Below are positions 49,801-61,800 of a stretch of 64,000 nucleotides of DNA, piece after piece. The stretch spans positions 31,124,001 through 31,188,000 of the forward strand of contig OZ020244.1 in the NCBI GenBank assembly GCA_963971285.1, written 5' to 3'. The notes under the pieces are model-generated. The model was not told where the DNA came from and did no database searches. It saw only the letters and a program-made list of their open reading frames with translations. Made by a program: the position numbers and the translations under genes. Each line of letters starts with the position of its first letter. Position 1 is the stretch's first letter. The stretch comes from Astropecten irregularis. Lineage: Eukaryota > Echinodermata > Asteroidea > Paxillosida > Astropectinidae.

Positions 49801-52800
49801 GAAGTAACAGTATCACCATATTGTGGCATCACACATCATGCTTAGCAATCGGGATTGGTCTCACACTTAAGATCAGTCTTTGTGCTTCACAAAGTCCACA
49901 AACTCAACCCCTGGGGTTTTTGTTTGTAAAACCACAAAGAGAAAAACTCCCTTCAACAGATCAGTGCAGCACTGGTTGCAGCTTCCTAGAGCTTTGACCA
50001 GCGAGTATTAAGTCTGGTCTAAGCAACTGAACAAACCCTGCAAGACTTTCTGCTAAATTAAGCACGTGGCTTGGTAAAGGGTCTGGGCTCTTTTGTGAAA
50101 TCTACTTGTTTGAAAATTTTTCCAGAGGTTAAGCAGTTCCAACTTACAGAATCAGCTCCTGTTTGGATGTTATGAGGTAGAATTTAGAAGCTGACCGCAG
50201 TACTTGACAAACTTTCTATTGTGTGGGTTTGATCGCAACTATGGACATCGTAGCAGCAATATTCTCTCTGATTTTCTTGTCGTTAGTTTACATCGGCGGT
50301 GCCTGTCCGGATCACATGTGCACCGGTCATGGCCGTTGCACGTCGCAAGGTTGCAGGTACGTGTTTAGTTGAAAAGTTTTGGTTGGAAATTTTGTTTTCT
50401 AAAATTCTTTGGATGGCAGTTCATGTGATCGACAATGCCATACAAATAAACCCTGACTTTGATTTTCATTGGTTTAAGAATTGTCCGTCCTCATGCTGTG
50501 AATGTTTAGCCTTGTTTACAAAGTGATGATAGCCTGACAGTATGTAGAATTATATTTATTGGTTAAATACAATTAATTTTTGTGTCGGCAGGGCTATTAG
50601 GCCGAAAAAAAAAAATTGTTGTGTTGCCCTCAGCGACCGACCGTAAAATGCCAAAACTTTGTGTCAGGATGTTTTTGTTTTTTTTCTCTGAGTCCTAAAG
50701 TATAAAAACTCGCAATTTTTGACAGAAAATGTAATATTTAGCAGTAAAAAAGCGTGTCTCCTCAAAACGACCCAAGACCGTTGATTGGTAAGCCCTGGTG
50801 ACCATACATTCTGTATTTATTCTTATAATGTTTGAAAGTCTGCAATCGACCAACCGACCCAAAATTTTAATTTTTCCACTTGAGGGCAACACAACAAATT
50901 GTTTTTTTCCGGCCTTATAGCCACATAGAATTAGGCTATCTGTATTTGTCCCAATGCCTAAAATTGAAAATATTTGTCCAATCTTTGGTCATCATGCTTT
51001 TACAGTCGCTGCACCTAAATTATAGAACACCCTGCCTACCTACATTCGAGAACTCTCAACACTGGACAGTATCAAATCAACACGCCTGTACGTTATTCCG
51101 GAGGTCGCTGGTTCGAATCCCACTCCAGTAAATTTGTCTTTGTTCTCTTTTCAATGACTTAAATTAATACTTGTCAATAGAGAGTCCTGTTGGAGCTTAT
51201 TGGTGGGTACTTATATTACTCGGAAATTTATCCTGTACATCAAATCTTGTCTCGGTTGCATTTTTTTTGCAAGATGTGATTCTGGTTTCACCGGCGAAGA
51301 CTGCAGTCTACCTATCTCTCCACTGCCTACCAACTTCACCGAGGACTTTGAAACGTTCGACATTCAGGCTGACTTCCAGTTCTCGGCCCTCCGTGGGGCC
51401 AGCACAGGCTACGACTGCGGTATGCTGGCATCGGGGAGGGCGTTGGTTTTCAACCTGGATGGCAGACGAGAGATTATTACTCAGGAGTTGAATAGCACTG
51501 GCAGCAGGTAGTTGTCAAGATTCTATTTACTTTGGAGTTAAGAGGGCCTGACTCTTTTCGATCCTAGCAGGATCTTAGGCCCATGTCACACGAGGCAATT
51601 TTTACAGGAAACTTGGAGGCAACCAACTACACCGCATGCTAGAGGAAAATCCTGCTGGTTCAAAAGTCATTTTTTTGGGGGTAGTTTTTCACTATCCGCG
51701 AGGAAATTTAATTATATCAAGATTGAACGATGAATGTTATTTCTTCCTGGAACTGGTTGCCTGTAAATTGCCTCGGCATGACATGGGCCTTAGCATTTTA
51801 TAAATTTCAGGTCATTATTTTGGCTGATGAGTAGTTTACAGCAGTTTATTACTTGTAAGATTCAAATTAAGAATAAGACCTTCAGCTTCCTCTGATGCCC
51901 CAGGTCTTTTGTCTTGGTGGTACCATAAGCTCTTGGTTGTTGGAAGTTGCATCTTTCAGAGTAAATATCTTATCCTCCTTCCTTTTTGAGTCCTTTTGAG
52001 ACCTGAATGTCAGCTCGACTCTGCAATATATGGGACACTTTTTGAGCGGGCTGTCGATAGAGAGCAGTAAACAACTGGTTTCCTGAAAACTTTTGTACAC
52101 CATGTACACGCTTTAAGTACAGTGATTGTCCAAAAACTCTCCAAAAGACCCAGTAAAATGCTGTGAACATTAAAATCAGGCAATTTACAATTAACTTTTA
52201 GCTTCACATTGCCACCCCCCCCCCCAATTTTGATTCCCGTAAAACACAAAGTGAGGTGAAATTCTTATGTTTGGCGAGGAATAATGTACTAGGTCTCTCT
52301 TGCCAAATTAATAACTTTTTGTGCACAAAACACTATGCTGTTTGCCGTCGGCCACCATGATCATATGTAACTTGCCCTTTTTGATGGCCAATCGGAAAAC
52401 ACAATTGGAAAACACACTTTTTTCCGAGACTGGTGTAGCATGCCCTCTTGAGATCTAACAATGGTTTAAGTCAAAAGTCTCTCATTGCTAAAAGAAAAAC
52501 ATCAAGTTGTAAAGGACCTCTATGTAGATACTGATGATGACTTGGGTTGCTTGCCTACAGGTTCTTACAGTTCACAGTCCGCATCGGTAGTTACTCCAGC
52601 GTGGGCACCTGCCCCTCGCCTGATGACCCTGCCGAGGGCGTGCTACTGTTCTACAGCTGCAGCAACGGCGTCGAGTGGCACCTACTGAAACACATGGCCT
52701 ACGACGGCTTCAGAAAGCCAAGGTGACCACCTAACATAATCTAATTCAGTACTGTTTCTCAGGTCACAGCATTGCTGTGTTTATCGATAAAATGGGGGCA

Positions 52801-55800
52801 TTAGGCACTCGCCTCTCACCAATGTGGCCCGGGTTGGATCCCGACTTGTGTCATATGTGAGTAGAGTTGTGCGTTGGTTCTCTTCTATGCTACAAGGGTT
52901 TTTTCTCTGGGTTCACCGGAGAAAAAATCAAACACTTTCTATCTCAGGCTGTGCTCTGTGATCATACATGGGCGGAATTGTGCTGGCAGCCAAGGGCGGT
53001 GCTGTCAACGCGATCATGCTGTAGCCGCATCCTTCGCAATTCAGCACTGTACATATTCAGCACTGTACTAAGGTAACCTCAGGGTTAACCAGAAATAAAT
53101 AGAATAAAATTAATCCTTTGGATATAGCGGTATGTGAGTGCCAAATGAACAACGATAATTGACTATTAGGGACACCTCCAACATAGGGAGGGCTGGATAG
53201 CTCAGTTGGTCGAGCACTGGTACGGTATTCGGAGATCGCTGGTTTGAATCCTTCTCCAGCCAATTTTTCTTTGTTCATTTTTCATTTTTTATTTCAGAGC
53301 GGTATATTCAAAACATTTGGAGTACTTTTAAAAACACAACTAAATTTTTCTTAAATAACATAAAGAATGGTTTGATCTTACCCCGAGATCAAAACTATTT
53401 TCGGGCTCTATTTGATTAATTTCTGGATAAATACACCATTTCAGGCGGATATATTTCAATGATATGTTTCTACCAGCACCATCTTCATACCCTGAAAGTT
53501 ATATGTAAATCTGTGAAAATTTCTGTTTTGGTATGTTACCAATCCTGTACTGTACCTTTAAGGTCAGAGTTGGTTCACCTGCCAGCCGGAGCCCAAGGTA
53601 ATGCCTGCCGCTTCCGCTGGTGGCAGCCGTCCCATTCAGGCCCTGGCCATGACGTCTGGGCCTTGGACGGTATCTCGCTGACACCGGTGCTCTACAACAC
53701 CATCGCCGTGGACATGAACGACAGCCGCACCATTGAGGAGTCTCTAAGCTTCCACTTGGGGGAGATCAGGTCTTTCTGCAAGAAGGAACAAGCTTTGGTG
53801 TGAGTGTCCAAATTTGCGTTGAGAGTTTTTCCCGTTTCAATTCAAATCAAGGGGAACTATACTGTAATATCTGCAGGGAGTTGAGATGGTTTCATCAGGA
53901 GGGATAATTCGGCTATAAAACATGAGCCTATTTCATAGAGCTGCTTAAGCACCAAAATTTGCTTTTTTGGTAAAGAAAATCAGTATGCCAGCCAAAACTC
54001 CTTTTGAATGTCATGCTCAGCAAACAATGGCCGAATAAGAACTTAACATCACATGAACATTTGGTTGGTATTCTTGTTTGATCAAGGAAGACTTTTCATG
54101 CTTATAAGCAAGTTTTGTGCTTAAGTAGCTCTATGAAATTGGCCCTATAGTTCTATTAAAGTTCACTCAATGTTGGAATTTCATGTCCGCTTTGTTTCCT
54201 TAACATTTATTTTAGGCACATAGTTGCATAGACCCTCTCACGTTCAGCCGGTCTATATGTAACTAGCTATGTGTACAAAATGTTTACGCACACGGCCCCA
54301 CCATGCATTTGTCATATATCTTCTGTGCACACTTCTGGCCGCTCCGCAAAAGGGTCTATGTATGGCAATACATTGACTCGGTTATTAGTCAAGCGAGGGC
54401 GCTTTAGCAAATGCTATCTTTTGATAAAGGCCATTTACGAAACGGAGGCTCAGGCTCCGTCTCAGGCTCCGTCTCAGGCTCCGGCTCCATTTTGTGAATC
54501 CATTCTGAAATAACGGGTATAAAAAATAGAGGCTTTTGGCTGCGGTTCTGAAGTAGATTCTCTGGTTTGAAAAGAAAACAGAGCTTCAAATCAATGAAAA
54601 TCCACAAGCTATATTTTCAGCATATGGATGACAGAGATGGAGCCTGTGAGCCTAAGCCTCCATTTTGTAAAACTCCCTTAGAGTTGGGAGGGCCTGACGC
54701 ATTTCGATCCTAGCAGGATCTTTATCGAAGATAATTATAAAGATAAAGATCCTGCTAAGATCGAAAAGCATCAGGCCCTCCCAACTCTGAGCATTTTATA
54801 AATTTCAGGTCATTATTTTGGCTGATGAGCAGTTTGCAGCAGTTTATTACTTGCATTTTTAATATTAAAAGATACACTGCAGAAATAAATCGAGACTTTG
54901 AGTAATACTTTAGGCTTGTGCTCCTCATTGACTTGTACCGTTGCTGTTGTTCCAGGTTTTCCGGCCCGTCCGCCGAGGGAGGCATCCGCTATGTTGAGAC
55001 CCAAAGCCTACAGATTGGTGCATCCTACATCCTGCAGTTTGACCTGGTCATGGGGTGCGGACGGGCATACGGCCAGACACGCAGAGACGGTAGGTGACCA
55101 ACAAAAATATCTTGATAATAATGGTTATTGCGGTACCCACTGCGATACTAGATTCAACCCACCCTGCTGACCCCAGTCAGCTGAATAAAATCAGTGATCT
55201 GGCACGCAAAAGCTGCTCCGGATCGCAGTTTAGCATATCCTGACTGTGATGTGGATATGCAAAATCAAATATGGCGATCAAGATCCATGGTGAAACAAAC
55301 GGGCCCTAAAGTAGCATTTGCTAAATTTTGTTTGGATACCATGGAAGTGGTTCAGTCTGGGGTCTGGGCCAGCGTTCTCAATTTCAGCGTGAGTAGAATA
55401 CATCCCTGGTGATCGAGCTTGCTGACTTGTTTCCTCCATGCCGTTCCCTGACCATAGATAAGAAGATTCACTTGGAGTACTCCACCGACCACGGCCTCAG
55501 CTGGAATCTAGTCATGGAGGAGTGCCTGCCGGGACAGGCCAACTGCCAAGATGGTTACCACAGCGGCAGCGTGTATGACGACACGCAGTATGTAGGCTGG
55601 TCTCGTGTGACCGTGCCTCTTCCCTCATCCATGAGGTATGGTATTCACTGTTTCACATTTCTGCTACCTTTCATACTGACCAACAAAGAACTTTTGGTTT
55701 TTGTCAAAGAAATACAGATTCATGGGCAAAAATATCAGGGAAGATACAGTAACAGTCATCTGTGAACATTTCAGTCCATACGGTGCCCACCTTTTGAGAA

Positions 55801-58800
55801 AACAGTAAAAAATTGTCACATTATTTCTTTCTTTTTCTGTTTTATTTTTGATCTTTAAAAAATCAAAAATATTTGGGTCACTGCTTTTACTCTTTTCTGG
55901 ATAAATACAGCATTTCAGGCAGAAACATTTCAAGGTATGTTTCTACCATCACCATCTTTATACCCTGTAAGTCATAGGTAAATCTGTGAAGATTTCTGTT
56001 TCGGTTTGCTACCAAAGTATGATACTACCTTTAATCCCCTAATTTACACCTGCATTTTGCATAGCGATTTTGCAGATAGACTTGTTCCTTACTTGGAATT
56101 CCTCTTTTGTGCTCTTTTGATCAGGATGGCATCGACCCGTTTCCGTTGGAGACAGTCCGTCTTCAGTGAGGATGACTCGTGGGCCATTGATAAGATCTAC
56201 ATCGGCAAGGAGTGTCCCATGCTGTGCTATGGACACGGGCAGTGCGTAGATGGCATATGCAGGTATGGACATCGACACAATACCTCATTTCCAATCAATA
56301 CAGGTTTTGATCATGACAATTTGAGATCTTCATCCATAAGGCCAAATTTTTTTTTTTTGTGTTGCCCTCAATTGGAAAAAATTAAAATTTTGGGTCGGTC
56401 GGTCGATTTTTTTTTTTTTTGACTGACTTTCAAACATTTATAAGAATAAATACAGGATGTATGGTCACAAGGGCTTATAAATCAACGGTCTTGGGTCGTT
56501 TTGAGGAGACACGCTTTTTTACTGCAAAAATCTTACATTTTCTGTCAAATATGTTTTTATACTTTCGAACTCAGAGAAGAAAAAACAAAAAAAATCCCGA
56601 CCCAAAGTTTTGGCATTTTACGGTTGGTCGTTGAGGGCAACACAACAATTTTTTTTTTAGGCCTAATGAGCATCTTGTGCCGTCTAGTTTACATTATTAA
56701 CCCTTCCAAATACAGCAAAGTCCATCTCCACTGTAGCACGGCACGATTCGGAAGGAATCAAGACCGTGATGCCAATAAGTAGAGGACCGCCATGATGTCC
56801 AAAATTAAGTGGAATGGAATGCTAAGACCTTGTCAATGCTGACTCGATACCATACAACTGTCTCAACTTTAGCGAAATAACCCGTGTGTTATTGCTCCTC
56901 CATCTTGTCTCTCGTAGATGCGACGGTCCAAGCTACACTGGTCCGGCATGCGTGCCCAGTTCCCTCCGCACGTCCCTCCAGTCGGTCTTTGACGAGGTGC
57001 CTTCTTCTGATTGGAGGGTGGTGCACGGTGGCATGTTGACGAGCGGCGAGGACGGGTGTGGCATCATCACCTCAGGATCCTCCCTATACTTCTACGGTGT
57101 AAGTTTAGCCGATTTTTCTCCGCAAATATTCTTACAGGTTTTTGCCAACTTTTGTGATATAAGCTCGTCAGCAAGTGAAAAAGGCAAAAGGTTAAGAATT
57201 ACGGCATTTTAAGCAGCTCTTTGAAGCTTGTTCAATGTCTGAATGATGCTAGAGATGAGAGTAGAATAAGCCATTTGGGAGTTCAATCTGAATGGTATCT
57301 GGTACACAGACTTCTTTCAGGGGGGCATAGGTGGCAATTGCTTTAGGCACTCGTCTCTCACCAATGTGGCCTGGGTTCAATCCCGACTTGGTCATATGTG
57401 AGTAGAGTTGTGTGTTGGTTTTCTCCTATGCTTCAAGGGATTTTCTCTGAGTTCTCTTGTTTTCCTCCCTCCATAAAAATCAAACACTTTCGATCTCAGG
57501 CTGTGCTCAGTGATCATTATATGGGTTGAAGTGTGCGGGCTGCCATGTAGGCGCTGCTGTCAACTGGATCACAATTTGAAATTCAGCACCCCAGCTGTAA
57601 AGGATAATTAGCCTCCTAAATTATTATTATTATTTCACTGCACATGAACACTCCAGTTTGAATTTCCCAAACTAAAGTCACTTTTCCTATATCACATGAT
57701 TTGGGGCAAGCTTTTACATAGCTATACCCATCTCTGGAATGGACTGGTTCCTTTGTGTAATTCTTATCTATTATGAACAGTGCATTGGTGCAAAACGTTT
57801 GTTTTGTAAGTGTAACCAAGCAAAAACTTGCCCCGAATCATGTGATATCGCAGCTTTTAGTTTGGGAAATTCAAACTGGGGTGTTTAGTTCTCATGTCTT
57901 TAGTCTGGAGAATTCAGGTTTTGATGTTTACGTACAATGAATGAATTCAGCGTACCAGAAATTGTTCCTTTTTGACTTGCGAAAGACTTTTGGCTGGAGA
58001 TTTGGTTTGAAGACAGTATCATATTAACTCTCCGAAACATGTTCACAGTCTGTTTGTCGTTCCTTGTGCAGCCTGGCGTGCGGGAGCTGGTCAGCCACGA
58101 CCTCAACACCAGATATGCCTCTTTCGTCCAGTTCTACGTCCGGCTGGGTGGGGAGGGCAGACAACCCACGTGTCGCGGCGTGGACAGGAGAGAGGAAGGC
58201 GTCTTGCTTCAGTATTCCAACGATGGCGGCATCACGTGGTCCCTGCTCCTTGAACTCTACTATCTGGATTACAGGGAATCCAGGTGATTCCTCGATCAAA
58301 TCAACTCAAGAAGGCTCTGTTTACACTCCTTTCTCCTTTTCGATTCATCCTGGTTTTCGTCTTCACCCCACCCTCCATCATTGTTTACCTACTTACCTAC
58401 TCCATCTTCCTTAATCCTCTTTCTATACCCCCTTTTATTACCCTCTCCATCCAGGTTCACCCCAGCCCCATGGCTCTTCACGTCTTTGTTTAGTGTCCAC
58501 CTTTGATCTTGCCTGCCCCAAACCCCTTTGTCCCTTTTCCGTGACCAAACTTGTCCACCCCCACCCTCCCTGGTCACTCTAATCCCCCCTTGTTCTGATC
58601 CTCTAATTCATTTATAAGTATGACTGCCAAACGAACAAAGATAACTGACTATTTGGGTCACCACCAACGTATAGGGCTGGATAGCTCAGTTGGTAGAGCG
58701 CCTGTACGGTGTTCAGGAGGTGGCCGGTTCAAATCCCGCTCCAGTCAATTTTTCTTTGTTCACTTTTCAATCACTTTATAAAATTCAGTCAGTTCCCCTT

Positions 58801-61800
58801 GTGGTTATTTGATGATCATTTAAAAATATCTTTACTTGCACATCCTTGTCCCTTTGTCCTTTAGCCTTTGAGAAAGATCCTACTAGGAGCAGAACACGTC
58901 GGGCCCTCCTAACTCCAAGCAAAATAAAACACTTTAATGATTCATTTTCAAGTAAACAGCAAGGGAAAATGGCTAGATTATTTAAGACAAACAAACAACG
59001 ACAACATAGGGCTGGATAGCTGAGTTGGTTGAGCACCGTTGCTGTATTCCGAGGGTTGCAGGTTCAGATCCTTTTTTTGGATAAAGCTCTTTGGAAAACA
59101 GGCTTATATTTTTGACAAATTATGGGGAAACAAGGTTCATTCAATTCAGCGAATTGTTGACAGCTGGCAATTTGGTCACACATTTTGTACTCAGATAAAA
59201 ATCTGTCTTTTTTTTTGTACGTTGACCATCAGGTTTGTCCACCAGAAGCTTCCAGCGTCGGCTCGGACGGCCAGCACCAGATTCCGCTGGTGGCAGCCCA
59301 GCCACTCTGGAGCATTTCAAGACCAGTGGGCAATGGACGACGTGTACATCGGCAACGAGTTTAACGTAAAGGTGGACCTAGTCCTTGATACATACGTCCA
59401 GGTTGGTTATGTTATGAAGACAGATTATGATTTTCTTACTATTGATGTAGGTATAGCTTAACTTTTAATATTTAATCGCTGATCTAAATTATAGGTCGCT
59501 TATTAATAGGGGCACAGTTTGTTTGGGGAAGATGTTACTTCTGGTTAAGTACAATTGACTGTCAGAAGCCATGAAACCACGCACTCACCGCCATACCCCA
59601 AGGATCATTTCACCGATATGCGCAGCAATGCTGCAACCTGGGAGCGGTATATGGGGGATCACTCAAAGAGGATACGGCCGTATCCTCTTTGAGTAGCGGT
59701 GAAATGATCCTTGGGGTATGGCAGTGTGGGCGTGGTTTCATGGCTTCTGACTGCCAAACGAACAAAGATAATTGACTGTTGGGACCTCGCCAACATAGGG
59801 CCAGATAGCTCAGTTGGTAGAGCGCCTGCACGGTATTCAGGAGGTCGCCGGTTCGAATCCTTTAAAATTCAGTCAGTTTCCCTTGTGGTTGTTTGATTAT
59901 TATTTCCATTGAATAGATTTTCAGATGCATGGTCCTTTATGCTTAGCACAAAAAAATTGCTTAGCACAAAAAATAGCTTGCCCAATAAAACAAACCACCA
60001 TTGACAATTCCATTTGATATTCATGGTTGGCGAACAACAGCCAAAGAACAATCACAAGTGATACACAACACATGGAAATTTGGTTGTTAATCCTGTTTTT
60101 AAGAAGACAGGAATGTCATGCTTAGCAAATTGTTTGTGCTAAGCAGCTCTATGAAATTGGCCCCTGGTAATCTTGACCACTTCAACAATTAATTTAAAGC
60201 TCCTTCTCCTTTATAGGATGAAGGTGCGCATCCCGACAGCATGTGGATGACTGTGAGTAACGGGGAACCAGGGACATACTGCGACTCCACAGACATGAAT
60301 GCACTGGTGTTTAACAAGCAGGGTGGGGACCGGTTTGCCGTCACCAAGAAGCTGGCACTGAAAGCCGGCAACATCATACAGTTCAAGGTGCGTGTACTCA
60401 CGTTGGTCAAACTTTTACATCTTTCTTTCTTTCAAACCATTTTACTTTAGTACGGTGGAATGGCAATATAACAAACTAGTGGGATGGTATAGCGGTGTTT
60501 GCTATAGTGGCGTTCCACTATACTAGAAAAGTGGTTGTTCATGATGGAAAATGGTAAGAAGCAAAGTGTTTGAAGTCTCATGATGTTTACTGAAAGGTAG
60601 CGACGTTTCGACTGCAGATTGCTAGCCTCTATCAAGCTGAAGAAGACTCTTATGCTGTCTCAATCTCTACCCGTGCTTGGTTTTTGCTGTGTTGGGTCTT
60701 GGTCCTTGATTGGTGTATGTCCCATCCAATCAGGAGACAGCATGCTTCTGATTGGTTGCTTGGGCACATGCAGTGTACAGAGGTTTTATAGCCGGGGGAT
60801 TATACAGGCCTTTTCTATTTCATTGTTGTCTTGCCCATTTACAAAATGATTCCAGCGTATCTCATTTATTCTAGTCACTCTTAATGAAGTAAAATTCGGT
60901 CCAATTCTGTTAGAGTAATTTACTGACTGCTGCACCTAAAAAGATCGTCCATCTTTCAATTGCTGATTTGGCACGTAGGAAATCATAAAAATTTGAAACC
61001 GTTTCTGTTTGGAACATTGAGTGTTAAACCATGGATTATAGCATATAGCAGAGATTTGTTTGTGCATGGTGCAACCACAAATCCGACTTTATCCAGTATT
61101 TGACCATGTATAGTTTAAGTTTTTGCTTCTATTTTTTGTTTGTTTATACATTTGTTCATTTGTTTGTGTTTTTCCTCCCTAACGTAAAATTTCATTTTCA
61201 GATCGTGATTGGCTGCCAGTCTGGGTTCACCCATTTTGCTCCAGTCTATCTCCAGTATTCCCATGACGACGGGGTCAGCTGGCACCAGGTCATCGATACC
61301 TGCTACCCATCGGGGCTGGGCGAAGGGCTGTGTGCGGGGGCGGGGCATACCTACACGGAGGGGAGTGTCTATCACATGGGACAGTATGACCACTGGCGTT
61401 TGGTGGTTATACGTCTTCCCAACCACGTCACACAGAAGTAAGACTCTCTTTCTTGAATTTTGACAGAAAAAACATAAATCAGATTGAAAAATCAACTTTA
61501 AATGGGCAAGGACTCATCAAGATACATGTAGTATCATACTTTGGTAGTATACCAAAACAAATCTTCACAGATTTAATCTTCAAATAACCACTAGGGAATC
61601 TGACTGAACTTAAAGTGATTGAAAAGTGAACAAAGGAAAATTGACTGGAGTGGCGATTCGAACCGGCGACCTTCTGAATACTGGGTACCGTACAGGCGCT
61701 CTACCAACTGAGCCATCCAGCCCTACATTGGTGGTGACCCCAATAGTCAACTATCTTTGTTCGTTTTGGCAGTCAGAAGCCATGAAACCACGCACACACA

